From Flavobacteriales bacterium TMED113 (GTDB taxonomy: Bacteria; Bacteroidota; Bacteroidia; Flavobacteriales; TMED113): DNA of 55,747 nucleotides. The position numbers and the translations under genes are program-made. The DNA lies in assembly GCA_002170235.1 (NCBI GenBank), contig NHFO01000009.1, positions 1 to 55,747 on the forward strand. The letters run 5' to 3'. Under the pieces are notes generated by a model. That model ran no database searches. It saw only the letters and a list, made by a program, of their open reading frames with translations, and was not told the origin of the DNA. This document shows positions 44,401 to 55,300 of the stretch, piece after piece; within the stretch, counting starts at the first letter, position 1, and the number at the start of each line of letters is the position of its first letter.

Positions 44401-47400
44401 GGTGATTATTTCAGTAACCAATCATATACTGGTATTACCTTCAAAGAGATTCCTAAATACAAACTGGATGGTTCTATTAACTTCCTAAGAGACCAAATTG
44501 ACTTCCGCCCAGGTGTGGGTGAATTAGCGTCAGGTAGTGGTCTTATTACTGCACCTTATTATGTAAACTGTGCATCATTAGATTTCGCTGCGAGGACTTT
44601 TGATACCAGTGGTGGCTCGGGAGGGTCTACTATATTTGACATACCCAAAGTTAATAGCGAATTTAGATGCGACTATTGTTACTACTTACCTAGAGCAGAT
44701 AAGTTATTCTTAACTCACGATAACCAATTAAAAATTGTCAAAGGTGTATCTTCGGAAGACCTTCCACCTCCTGACAACATTGACAACGCTATGTTGTTAG
44801 CACAAATTGAATATCGTCCATACGTTTATGATGTAGAAAGAGACATTTTAATCAACCCTGAGATTATTCGTCGTTATACGATGAAGGATATTGGTGACAT
44901 TGAAACAAGATTGTCACATGTTGAGTACTATACGTCTCTAACTATGCTAGAATCGCAGGCAGAGAACACTAAATCTTATGACGATAATGGATTTGATAGA
45001 CTTAAGAATGGATACATTGTTGATGACTTTACAGACCATACTATTGGTGACGTCCTTAATGTTGACTATAAATGCAGCATGGACTTTAGCCAAGGTCATT
45101 TACGTCCTTCTCATTATACAACCAATGTCCCGCTCGAATTAAACTTAGCAGACTCAACCAATGTAATTAAAACTCAGGGTAACATGGTTATGTTACCTTA
45201 CGTTGATGCTCCTATTGTTACACAACCATATGCATCTAGAGTAGAGAATGTAAACCCATTCAACGTGTTTACTTTCATTGGTCGTATTGACTTAACTCCT
45301 GCATCTGATGACTGGATTGACATCGAGCGTAAACCCGCAAGAATTGAAAACGTAGAAGGTGACTTCTCTGCTGTAGCAAGAGATTTACAGGTTGACCAAA
45401 ACGGTTTTGCTCCTATTCAGTGGGGTGGTTGGAGAACCAACTGGACTGGTGAATCATTAATTTCTAGCACTAGATTTAGAAATAGGTCTGGTAGTTTCTC
45501 AGCTGGTGGTCGTAGACTTGGTAGATTAGGTCACGGACAGGGAAGACAACCACTATTCGTACATGAAAGAAGGACTTGGAGGGTTGTTAATAACCAAGCA
45601 AGACAAGGTATCAGGACACGTATTATACCGAAGATTGAAAGAAAATCACTTGGTGATACAATATTATCACAATCAGTAGTACCTTGGATTCGCTCAAGAA
45701 ATATTGGATTTAACGTTGACAGACTAAAACCACGCACAAGAATGTATGCATTCTTCGATGGTGTGGATGTTACTGGTTACATGTTACCTAAGGTCATTGA
45801 GATTACTAAGTCATCTACACAAGACCCTAATACAAACGAAACACCTTTCGTTGTTGGTGAGACAGTTATTGGTCAAACATCTAAGTGTCAATTAAAAGTT
45901 GCTCCTGCAAATGATGGATTAAAGACTGACCCATACGGTGTCGGACAAGCAGGATTAGCAGAGTCATATGCATCACAAACTAACTTCTTGAATATTGATA
46001 TCACTGCAATGGCAGAAAGTGTCAATCCAAACTTCTTTGGTAACGCTAACGTTGGTGAGGTATTAGTAGGACAGACATCAGGTGCACGTGCTGTTGTTAG
46101 AGACAGACGTCTATTGTCAGATAACATTGGTAACCTACAAGGTACATTGTTTATCCCATCACCTAAGAATGATTCAAACCCACGTTGGGCAACAGGTACT
46201 CGCTCAGTTAGATTTACAACATCTAATACTAACAGTAAGGCATCAGGTGACGTAGATTCTTCTGCAGATACCACATATCAGGCAACAGGTACATTGAGGG
46301 TTGTTAGAGAGAATATCCTAGCAATTAGAAACGCTGAGGTTGTTAGAGATACGGTTAATGACACAAGGACTGTTACAACTACTAGGACATCTACACGTCA
46401 GATTGGTTGGTATGACCCTCTTGCACAATCATTCCTTGTTGCAGAAGAAGGTGGTGTATTCTTAAGTAGTGTTGATATCTACTTCAAGACTAAGGATAGT
46501 AATATTCCTATCTCTATGCAGATAAGGACTATGGAAAATGGTTATCCAAGTAAAGAGATTCTACCTTTCTCTGACTGCACAGTTGATTCCGACCAGATTG
46601 AATTATCAGACAACGCAGCAATACCATCAAGATTTGTCTTTAGGTCTCCTGTATACATCAAGGCAGATACAGAATATTGTGTTGTGCTTCTATCTGACTC
46701 TAATGAATATCAAGTTTGGATATCCAGAATGGGTGACATTGATGTGTCAGGCACAAGGACTATATCTGAGCAACCATACTCAGGTGTGTTATTCAAATCA
46801 CAAAACGCATCTACATGGACTGCTGACCAGTATGAAGATTTGAAGTTTACAATATACCGTGCAAGTTTCACACAACCTACTGGCACAGTTATTCTTAATA
46901 ACGCTGAGTTAGGACGTGGTAATAGAGGTATTCATCAACTTATTGAAAACCCAATCCAAACAATCAAACCATCACAACAGTTATTAATGCCTGCGGGTAA
47001 TAATTATAACTTTACAGTTGGTGCAAGAATAGTACAGCAACCATCAGGTGCTGCAGGTACTATTAAAGAATACGATGCAGTATCTGACCCAGAGAAAATG
47101 ACATTGACAGATATCAGTGGAATATTCTCAGCTGGTTTCCTCGATACTAACGGTGACCCATTCCAAGGTTTAACTTCATCACAATCTACAGCGACGATTG
47201 TATTATCTGCAATCTTCAACGGTGTGTTTGAAGTCGGTGACCAAGTAACAGGGTCAACATCAGGTGCAGTAGGTACATGCACATCTTATGATTCAGGTAC
47301 TTCAACATTAATATTGAATTTCATTACTAAGGCATTCGATACATCTGATACACTAAACGAACCTGGTGGCACAAGTGCTACTATCACATCCATTAACTAT

Positions 47401-48753
47401 GCAGGAGATTCATATACTGCATATCCAACTCAAGCACCATCATTCCCATCTGATGATAAGGAAGTACTTATCTATCATAGAAATCATGGTATGCATCAAC
47501 GCACAAACAACGTTGAGTTAATGGGTATTGTATCTGAGGTACCTGACACAACATTAACTACTACACTTGCACAATCAAGTACAAGTATACAGGTGCAGGA
47601 TGCATCACAATTCCATAACATCATTGGTGGTGCTGCAATAGGAAACTTAAATCCTGGGTATCTTAAAATTGGCGATGAAATTATAACATATTCTTCAATA
47701 TCATCTAATGGTCAAGTTATAACTGTTGCTACTTCTGGTAGAGGTAGTAATGGTACTGCAGATGTAGAGCATCCATCTGGCACAGTAGTTGAATGTTATA
47801 ACTTAGATGGTATACCACTAACAGAAATCAATAAAGTCCACTCTAGCATTGAGTGTCCTTGGATTGATACTTACATGTTAGCAGTAGACCACGTTGCTTC
47901 TAATGGTATTCGTGGTGGTGGTGCTGAAGTATGGGGCACACAAAACGTCCAGTTTGAGTGCTTGACTCCTACTGTTTCCACAATGCAAATTCCAGAAACT
48001 GAGATTATTGCTCGTGTAAATACTACCACTGCTACATCGGTTGGTGATGGTGGTGGTGAAGGAGGGTCATCTCCTAGAGACCAGTCTTCATTCATTAATA
48101 ATGGCACATATTATGATGTCGTGCTTAATGAAGAAAACTCATTTACATCACCTCAGATGATTGCATCTAAGGTTAATGAGCAAAACAAACTGGATGGTAA
48201 TAAGTCTCTAACTATGGCAATAACTCTGAGCACAGAAAAAGAAACTGTGTCTCCATGTATTGACCTAGATAGAATGTCGCTTATTACGACTACAAACAGA
48301 GTCAACATATGGCCTGGTGGTCCTTCACCATACGGACAACAAGGTGATATTGATAGGACTCAGGACGTATCGACGTTACCTACAGGTGACCAAAACGACG
48401 CGGTTTATATTACTCGTCTTGCAAGATTGGGTAGTGAAGCGCGAGCAATTAAGGTTGATTTCCAAATCACTAGACACCCACAAACGGAAGTAAGAATTTA
48501 TTATCGTGCTTTCAAAACAGGTGACAACGCTGACCCCAATAACGTTGGATGGTCACCGATTGGAGACCCAATTACAACCTTGAATCAAGACTATGATACA
48601 AGTCCAACAGATGAATATCTTTGGAAGGATTATGCATACGAGAAGAAAGGATTGAGTTTCAATGCTTTCCAATTAAAAATCGTAATGCGCTCTAAGAATC
48701 AGGCACGAGTACCACTCATTGCTGACCTAAGGGCAATAGCTCTTGCAACCTAA
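41431..48753 (+). CDS. large DUF4815-type virion structural protein (2440 aa)
   Basis: The N-terminus NLNISPYFDDFDKDNNFYRV, then LFRPGYPIQARELTTMQSIL with QNQMES, is the DUF4815 signature shared by large structural proteins of cyanomyoviruses. Residues about 480-1000 contain TSGA units (GRTSNARGFV, GKTSGARGRV). Around 1140-1160 is a conserved IGDIETRLSHVEYYTSLTML. At about 1650-1830 is RQIGWYDPLAQSFLVAEEGG followed by VYIKADTEYCVVLLSDS, a conserved C-terminal block. Further TSGA units and an E-I-I-x-Y strand module come late. It sits directly behind gp8, where T4 has gp9 to gp12, so it is probably a wedge-periphery or fibre-connector protein (inference). No ribosome site is strong; coupling to gp8 is likely. 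Confidence 0.8.
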   Translation: MPQNTNLNISPYFDDFDKDNNFYRVLFRPGYPIQARELTTMQSILQNQMESIGQHFFKEGAMVIPGQVGYDLQVQAIILQQSFLGVDVETYRTQLNGQIIEGITTGIKAKVLYSIPSTESSRGYVTLYVKYVESGDTTSDTTLKTFQPNEQLLAENEITFGTTLIEVGSPFGQLLPVESSAVASVAYINSGVYFIRGHFVDIPSSYLILDQYTNTPSYRVGLEVSESIVTPEDDPNLNDNAAGTSNYSAPGGHRFRIRTSLVKKAINDTTDKNFIELLRLNNSKVEEFVTSTAYSELEKSLARRTYEESGDYVIDTFTITPRENLDDGFNNGVYRAGSTSANGNLASDDLMSFEISPGRAYVKGYRTEFLVPEFVDAPKPRDFECVQNGIISFRLGQFMKVYDIYGWPDLTGEGVTSAYQTLELYDDWTLNNTSSIVGRQIGRCRTIQLQDDNAGIYDMWIFDAQMWTGINFAAGNNAVVIGDVLKGRTSNARGFVADAGSGTHCFVEQVSGDFINGEVIERDGRVIGTLEAAHSFNLTDARTVRGRNASNAVTFGANLLLNDQAIIEGVSVTIDQAGNTNIIGNNTKMAADLRPGDVVTPVNSTGEGERTLRIARVDTSSGINTVSTNAATGQSSYIFDFQTQTALLETGLTKGSITDGDYTNLLRMRPFVFQKDYQNGEMTIDTPRTSMKSIADESFFVFRTFNNKTVVSGGVTVSLPESEQFATLDNENYFLTVLAESGSAYSPGDNLDIDALNDAGTLTVTFGADRQSVTIDGLANVSTVKLTALVSKNIVTKKIKTAAKMRALKVSRTRVQQDQQRYGLAYGNLYGSRIEDEEISFALNDVYKIQAVYESENDADATAPYLVLTESRFFDNGSVVVGKTSGARGRVIQFINSTLRLYFVALNEIPFIPGETIDGVDDDNVVLSGIIDDAEGSVTKGSKVVTSQFELDAGQKAHYYDVSKMTRLPQFTPPIRKILVIFDYFVHESSGDYFSNQSYTGITFKEIPKYKLDGSINFLRDQIDFRPGVGELASGSGLITAPYYVNCASLDFAARTFDTSGGSGGSTIFDIPKVNSEFRCDYCYYLPRADKLFLTHDNQLKIVKGVSSEDLPPPDNIDNAMLLAQIEYRPYVYDVERDILINPEIIRRYTMKDIGDIETRLSHVEYYTSLTMLESQAENTKSYDDNGFDRLKNGYIVDDFTDHTIGDVLNVDYKCSMDFSQGHLRPSHYTTNVPLELNLADSTNVIKTQGNMVMLPYVDAPIVTQPYASRVENVNPFNVFTFIGRIDLTPASDDWIDIERKPARIENVEGDFSAVARDLQVDQNGFAPIQWGGWRTNWTGESLISSTRFRNRSGSFSAGGRRLGRLGHGQGRQPLFVHERRTWRVVNNQARQGIRTRIIPKIERKSLGDTILSQSVVPWIRSRNIGFNVDRLKPRTRMYAFFDGVDVTGYMLPKVIEITKSSTQDPNTNETPFVVGETVIGQTSKCQLKVAPANDGLKTDPYGVGQAGLAESYASQTNFLNIDITAMAESVNPNFFGNANVGEVLVGQTSGARAVVRDRRLLSDNIGNLQGTLFIPSPKNDSNPRWATGTRSVRFTTSNTNSKASGDVDSSADTTYQATGTLRVVRENILAIRNAEVVRDTVNDTRTVTTTRTSTRQIGWYDPLAQSFLVAEEGGVFLSSVDIYFKTKDSNIPISMQIRTMENGYPSKEILPFSDCTVDSDQIELSDNAAIPSRFVFRSPVYIKADTEYCVVLLSDSNEYQVWISRMGDIDVSGTRTISEQPYSGVLFKSQNASTWTADQYEDLKFTIYRASFTQPTGTVILNNAELGRGNRGIHQLIENPIQTIKPSQQLLMPAGNNYNFTVGARIVQQPSGAAGTIKEYDAVSDPEKMTLTDISGIFSAGFLDTNGDPFQGLTSSQSTATIVLSAIFNGVFEVGDQVTGSTSGAVGTCTSYDSGTSTLILNFITKAFDTSDTLNEPGGTSATITSINYAGDSYTAYPTQAPSFPSDDKEVLIYHRNHGMHQRTNNVELMGIVSEVPDTTLTTTLAQSSTSIQVQDASQFHNIIGGAAIGNLNPGYLKIGDEIITYSSISSNGQVITVATSGRGSNGTADVEHPSGTVVECYNLDGIPLTEINKVHSSIECPWIDTYMLAVDHVASNGIRGGGAEVWGTQNVQFECLTPTVSTMQIPETEIIARVNTTTATSVGDGGGEGGSSPRDQSSFINNGTYYDVVLNEENSFTSPQMIASKVNEQNKLDGNKSLTMAITLSTEKETVSPCIDLDRMSLITTTNRVNIWPGGPSPYGQQGDIDRTQDVSTLPTGDQNDAVYITRLARLGSEARAIKVDFQITRHPQTEVRIYYRAFKTGDNADPNNVGWSPIGDPITTLNQDYDTSPTDEYLWKDYAYEKKGLSFNAFQLKIVMRSKNQARVPLIADLRAIALAT

Positions 48754-48783
48754 CACGGTTGATTGTACACATAATGATGACCT

Positions 48784-49068
48784 ATGTCAAGTCCAGACAA
48801 AACCACAGACCATATAGAGCCATACTCAAACGACCTAATCCCTGTTAAGGGAAAGGATGGATGGTACAGAGACCCAGATTCAAATGCTGTTGTAAACTGT
48901 AACAAAACAGAGTATGATGATTATATGACAGCTTATAATAAGAGGAAGGCAAAGGAAGAAAGTTTCAAAGCTTTACAAACCGATGTCGATGCTGTAAAAT
49001 TAGATTTGAGTGAAATCAAATCTCTTCTTAAACAAATTATCGTAAATGGAGAAAACCATGCCAGTTGA
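48784..49068 (+). CDS. small conserved cyanophage protein with C-terminal coiled coil (94 aa)
   Basis: The N-terminal half (YSNDLIPVKGKDGWYRDPDS, then NAVVNC) is a folded motif I recall from cyanophage small proteins near fibre genes. The C-terminal half is an amphipathic helix (LQTDVDAVKLDLSEIKSLLK). It may be an assembly chaperone or linker; function is unknown. Its end overlaps the next gene. Confidence 0.65.
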   Translation: MSSPDKTTDHIEPYSNDLIPVKGKDGWYRDPDSNAVVNCNKTEYDDYMTAYNKRKAKEESFKALQTDVDAVKLDLSEIKSLLKQIIVNGENHAS

Positions 49069-49285
49069 TGTGAAGGAAACTGCTACACAAGAAGAATTGT
49101 TAGAGCAATTTCAAACTCGCTATAGCAGTCTTATTTCAGAAAACCAAGAGTTAGCAAAAAAAATCAAGGATAATGAGGCAACTGCTCTCAAATTACTTGG
49201 TGCTATCGAGACACTACAATATCTGAATCCTGCTCCCCCAGAACCTACTGAGGTAGAGGAACCTGCAGAAGTGCCTGCAGCATAA
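49058..49285 (+). CDS. small coiled-coil protein (75 aa)
   Basis: I chose ATG 49058 because GGAG at 49048-49051 is six bases upstream; an upstream in-frame ATG at 49046 would add four residues and lacks a ribosome site. Residues 8-50 form a coiled coil (ELLEQFQTRYSSLISENQEL), then LLGAIETLQYL, a motif I remember from short cyanophage proteins, then a Pro/Glu/Val tail. It probably pairs with the preceding coiled-coil protein. Function is unknown. Confidence 0.65.
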   Translation: MPVDVKETATQEELLEQFQTRYSSLISENQELAKKIKDNEATALKLLGAIETLQYLNPAPPEPTEVEEPAEVPAA

Positions 49286-49311
49286 CAGAAACGTGGGGTC
49301 TCTTCGTTATT

Positions 49312-49339
49312 GCATAAATAAATCAGACGGAATCGTCTG
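49312..49339 (+). promoter_or_regulatory. late-promoter-like GCATAAATA and 5' UTR hairpin before the fibre gene
   Basis: GCATAAATA (49312-49320) differs from CTATAAATA at two positions. A perfect 6-bp stem, CAGACG / CGTCTG with loop GAAT (49324-49339), follows, 20 bases before the fibre ATG. It could stabilise the leader RNA or tune translation. There is no T run, so a terminator is unlikely. Confidence 0.4.
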
Positions 49340-49358
49340 CAGCCCAAAATAAAAGGTA

Positions 49359-52300
49359 ATGGCAAATAGACTACAACTACGACGTGACGGTGCACAGCAA
49401 TGGGCTAACGTCAATCCGATACTTGCTCAGGGTGAGTTGGGTATTGAGATTGATACTTCACGTATTAAAATAGGAGACGGTGTTACAGCATGGAACTCTC
49501 TAAAGTATGAGAGACCTATTGAAACCGAATCAAACACCGCTAACACTCTTGTTAAAAGGGATGCTGACGGTAACTTTGAAGCGGGTGCAATTACTGCATC
49601 TGTAATTGGTAATGCTGCAACTGCTACACGTCTTGCTAACGCTCGTCAGATATCACTTGGTGGTGATATGTCTGGAGCAGGTACTTTTGATGGGTCTGCA
49701 AACTTAACCATCACAGCAGAATTAAACTATGTGGTCGCACTACCACATTACGATGCAAATAACTTAGACGCACAAGGCACATATTCTCAGGTAACTATCG
49801 ACTCTAGAGGTCGTATTGTAGATGCTACAACTCCTACATCTTTAGCAGCGTATGGAATTGCTGACGCTCAACCATTAGATAGCGACTTAACATCTCTATC
49901 TAACATGACCACATTCGGTCTGATATCACGTCAGGCAGAAGGCACAATAGTTAGTAGGACAATCACTGGTGGTAGTGGACGTGTTATTGTCCAGAATGGT
50001 AATGGTCAATCATCTAACCCATTCTTAGACCTTGCTGATACAACAGTTGTTGTTGATAACTACAACCCAATAGGTAATGCAGATACACCTCTTATCTCTG
50101 CTACCACAGGTACTGAAACTGTTAACACAACCAACTTCAACGTTGATAGATATGGTCGTTTAACATTCGCACAGACTTCTCCTATTGCAACTGCAACACA
50201 GGGAAGTTTTGCTGCAGCATATAGTAACTCTTCAGCATATCCAAGATATTCTAAGATAAAGAATAGTTCTGACGTTTTATATGAAGCAATATTAGATATC
50301 GGTGCAGGAGTAGGAGAGCCTACTCATACAGATTCATCTGATGCAGGAAGTTGGAGATACTTAGGGACTGCTATAGCACCACAAAAAGGTATAGCAGCAT
50401 TTAACCAAGAAGATTTTGATGTAACTGCATGGGATGCAGGAAACAGTATAGAAGGTGGTTTCGTAACCATCGCTGCTGCGGGTGTAGATAATACTCAACT
50501 ACAAAATAATCGCGTTTCGTTTGCTGATGGTAACTCACATGAGCATTTTGAATTAGACCAAGAATTAACTCCTGTTACTGGTTATAGAGGATTTAATTAC
50601 CTTAACTATACGAAGGTAAATGATACAACTGGTAACTTACTCTTTAGTGTTAATAATACAGGTGATGGTAGTGGTGGGACTCAACAGTTAGTTACTAACA
50701 AAACAGTCACAGTTGGTGTAGATACTGTTGGAGGACAATCAACTGGTGTATTCTATATTGATGGTGTAGAAACACCTGTCTTGAATGTCAAGAGAGGAGT
50801 AACATACGTCTTCAATCAGAATGATTCCACTAATGCTACCTATGGTGGTGGTCAACCTCACCCATTAATGTTTAGTCTTACAGAAGATGGAGACTTAGTT
50901 CCTGGTGGTGCTCACTACATGCCAGGGATTGTCTACACATTAGATGGTGTTGAGAAAACTATGGCAGAGTATACTGCTGAGTTTAATTCTGCTACAGTTC
51001 GCACAGTAACATGGATAGTGCAGGCTGATGCACCCGCAACTCTCTACTACTGGTGTCATCATCATACAGGACAAGGTAACAGTATATCTCTCACTGATGG
51101 TGGTGCAGGAGAAGTTGATATTAATGTAAGGACTTACTTCTCTGATACAGACATCACTTTAGATGGTGCAATCGACCAGATACTAGACAAGACTGGTGAT
51201 GGTAATCTAGACTTTAAACTCACCCAGAATACTACGATGCCTAGAGCACTTAGTATTTCATCTACTAACTCAGGTAGTGGTGACGCTAACATCAATATAA
51301 CATCTGATAATGATATCACTATTAGTGCAACTAATGTTTCTAATAGAGTAAACGTAGAAGGTTATCAATTCCAAGATAATACCTTATCTACAACTAATGC
51401 CACAATGGTATTAGACCCTAATGATGACGATGCAGTCACAGGTCTAGTCCAAATTCGTGGTGATTTACAAGTTGATGGCACAACCACGACTGTCAACTCC
51501 ACAACTATTACTGTGCAAGACCCTATCATCACACTTGGTGGTGAGGATACTTTAGTAGTTGACGATAACAAGGATCGTGGTGTAGAATTTAGGTACTATG
51601 ATACACAGGAAAGATTTGGTTTCTTCGGTTGGGATGAGAATTACGCGGACTCTAACATGTGGTCTGGCACTGGCGGCTATCGCTTCCTCTACGACGCGAC
51701 CAATGTCAGCGAAGTTTACTCTGGCACTGACGCTCCTGTTATTGCAGGGAATCTCCGTCTAACAACCAATACGTCTTCTACTTGGAAGACACCTACAACT
51801 GGCACACTGGTAGTAACTGGTGGTGCAGGCATTTCTGAAAACCTTAACGTTGGTGGCACAACTCACTTGAATGGTGACGTTGAAATAGATGGTGCTGTTG
51901 ACATAGATGCCAACTTCGCAATTAGAGATAATACTACTGATAAGTTTACTGTTGCAAGTGCGACAGGTAACACAGTTATTCAAGGTACAGTTGACATTCA
52001 GTTACAGACAAATATAACTGATGGTCTTCTTATACAAGCAGACAATAAAAAATTCGAGATTCAAACTGCGGGTGGCACTAGCGTATTTGATATTGATACA
52101 GATAATGGTAATACACATACAGATGGCACACTGGATGTGGATAGTGGAGTAACATTTAATAGCACTCTTGATGTAGATTCTGCTGTTACATTCAATTCAA
52201 CCTTAGACGTTGATAATGATTCAGTATTCCACGATGATATTACACTCGATACTACTGGTAAATTCTTCACGATAACCAATGGTAGTGGCCAGACATTTAA

Positions 52301-55300
52301 AGTGTCTTCTACAAATGGTAATACAGACATAGAAGGTAGTCTAAATGTCGGTGGTGTCAATACTTTTGAAAGGACAAATAATATAGTTGTTGACTCTACA
52401 ACATCAGAATCTGCAATCACATTGACCAGTGGTGGTAACGCAACATATGCGGGTGGTGTTAATATTGATAAAGATGTCAGAGTGGGCACTGACTTATATG
52501 TTTCTGATAGAATCGTAGTTAAGGACGCAGGCACTGCTCGCACACGTCCTTCTCTACTTAATAACGTTGATGTAAAATATCGTCAGTATGTTGGAGCATC
52601 AGCAGCACACAATGCTTCATTTGCTAATGATGCAGATGCTAACTTAAGAGTTGCGGGTGGTGCAGGAATAGTTGCAGACTTACATGTTGGTGATGACTTC
52701 TACGTTGGTAAGGTAGCAACTAATGATACTATTGAATTCTCCATCTTAGGAGAATCAGGTGCTACTACAATAGGACGTGTCGGTCAAGGAAATGCCACAG
52801 ATGGCTCACTAACTGTGCATGGATTTGTTACAATGAATGAGCGGGTAACAATCAACGCTCCTTTGACGACGATTGGCGATGCTAACACAGATGTCCTAAC
52901 AGTAAATGCAGTCTCTCAATTTACAGATGATGTAACTGTCGACGGTAGTTTAACTGTTAATACAAATGCTTTAATAGAGGGTAACCTCACTGTTAATGGC
53001 ACAACTACAACTGTAAATTCTACAGTAACCACTATCGATGACCCTATCATCACAGTTGGTGGTGACACTGCTCCTTCATCAGATGATGCTAAGGATAGAG
53101 GTGTTGAGTTTAGATACTATGATTCACAAGCACGTCTTGGATTCTTTGGTTGGGATAACTCAGCAGAAAGATTTGCAGTTTATCATGCAGCAACTAACAG
53201 TAGTGAAGCATTTAGTGGCACTAGGTCTGGTATCGACGCAGGCTCTATAAAATTATTTGATACAACAAATGCAACGAATTCTGCTACAGGTACTCTCATC
53301 GTTGGTGGTGGCGCGGGTATTGGTCTTGACTTACACGTCGGTGACGACCTCATCGTCGTTGACGATGGAAGCTTTGGTGGAAATGTCGACATCACTGGCA
53401 CGCTCGATGTAACTGATGACTTTGCTGTTGCTGCTACATTCACAGTAGATGCACAGACAGGTAATACATTTACTGCAGGGACATTCCAAGTCAATGGTAA
53501 TACAACGATTGGTAATGCTGGCTCTGATGCACATAGCGTATCAGGTACTGTCCAGTTTAACCATGCGATAACTTCTACAGATATTACTGCGGATAACATT
53601 AAGATTGGTGTAGATGGAGCAACAGAAATTTCTACTACCTCTGGAAATCTAATTCTAGATTCACAAGGTGGCACAGTTAATATTACAGATGATGCTGACG
53701 TAGACGGAGACTTGAATGTTGATGGTAATCAGCAACTAGATGGCACATTAACTGTTGATAGCACATCAACCTTTAAAGACCATGTATTAATAGAAGATAA
53801 TAAGTATTTAAAATTAGGAACTGATACTGATTACAGTATAGGATATGTTACTGCTATTAATTCAGTTTTTGAAACTGTTGCTACTGGGAATCAGAAAATT
53901 ACCCAAGCAGATGGCATCACTTTACAAGACAATAGTGGTAATAAATTCTTTAAAGGAGGAAGTACTAATACTAAATTATATCATGTAGGAAGCTCAAAAC
54001 TTACCACAACTGCGACTGGTGTTACTGTAACTGGTCTAACAACCACTGATACTCTCTTAGTCAACACAACTTCTACATTTAGCGGTGCGATAACTTCAAC
54101 CGATATCACTGCTGACAGTATTAAGATTGGTGTTGATGCTGCAAACGAAATCAGCACTACTGCGGGTAACTTAGTATTAGACTCTCAGGCAGGCACAGTT
54201 TCAATTACGGATGACGTAGATATTAGCGGTGAGCTAGAAGTTACTGGCCAAACAAAAATCACTGACACCCTAATCATAGACTCAACCAATGAGCAGTTTA
54301 TTGTTAGGTCTTCTCTAGTTGATAGGTTTACTGTTGACACAGATAATGGTAATACTTTCATTGCAGGCACTGCGACAATAGAAGGTCTTACAACTATCAA
54401 TGATGACTTAGGTGTAACAGGTGCTGTTGACTTTGACACTACATTAAACGTAGATGGTCAAGCAGTATTCCAAGATAACTTAATTCTTAATGCAGATAAT
54501 AAAGCATTCAAGGTACAAAATAATTCTAACGTTGACCAGTTTACAGTTGACTCTGACAACGGTAATACTGTAATAGGTGGCACAGCGACTGTTGATGAAT
54601 CAATATCAGTCGGCACAACTTCTCTACTAAGTGGCAACGTAACTGCTGATGCAAACACAACTGCAACTCGTCTTGCAGGAAGTGCAGCAATCATGGTACC
54701 TAACGGTGGTATCACAGTATTTGAAGATTCATTCTTCGGAGAGGATATATTTGTAGGACCTGACCAAGCACAGACAATTACATTGTTTGGTGCTACAGGT
54801 AACATCACAGCAGATGGCACAGTTTCTGCATCAACATTTAGTGGCACAACTGGTAACATCTCCACAATAACCACTACATCTAACATCAACGTTGGTGGTA
54901 GTGTTATCGTCAACACTAACAAGTTTATTGTTACAGGGTCAAGTGGTAACACTGATATTGCAGGTACTCTAGACGTTGGTGGTAGGACTATTATTGATGA
55001 TACTCTTAACGTCACTAATGATGTTGACTTTGATGCTAACTTAAATGTTGATGGTAATCAGCAACTAGATGGCACACTGACTGTAGATAGCACATCAATA
55101 TTCAAAGATAGTATGGTAATTAAGGGGTCTACTAAGACACTTAAATTACAAAATGGTAGTAACACAACTAAAGTTGAATTGCAATCTACTTCTGGTAATG
55201 CAACATTCGCAGGATTAACAACAACAAATACTTTAGATGTAACTTCTAACTCAACTATCGGTGGCACACTTGGTGTGACAGGACAGATAACTGGTAACAT

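Noticed and set aside
54458-55015. A 185-codon open frame on the minus strand within the fibre gene
   Set aside because: It is a shadow of the Thr/Asp/Gly/Asn repeats of the fibre; the Val/Leu/Ser-rich translation mirrors the sense codons. Similar long shadows at 52061-52543 and 53183-53674 were rejected for the same reason.
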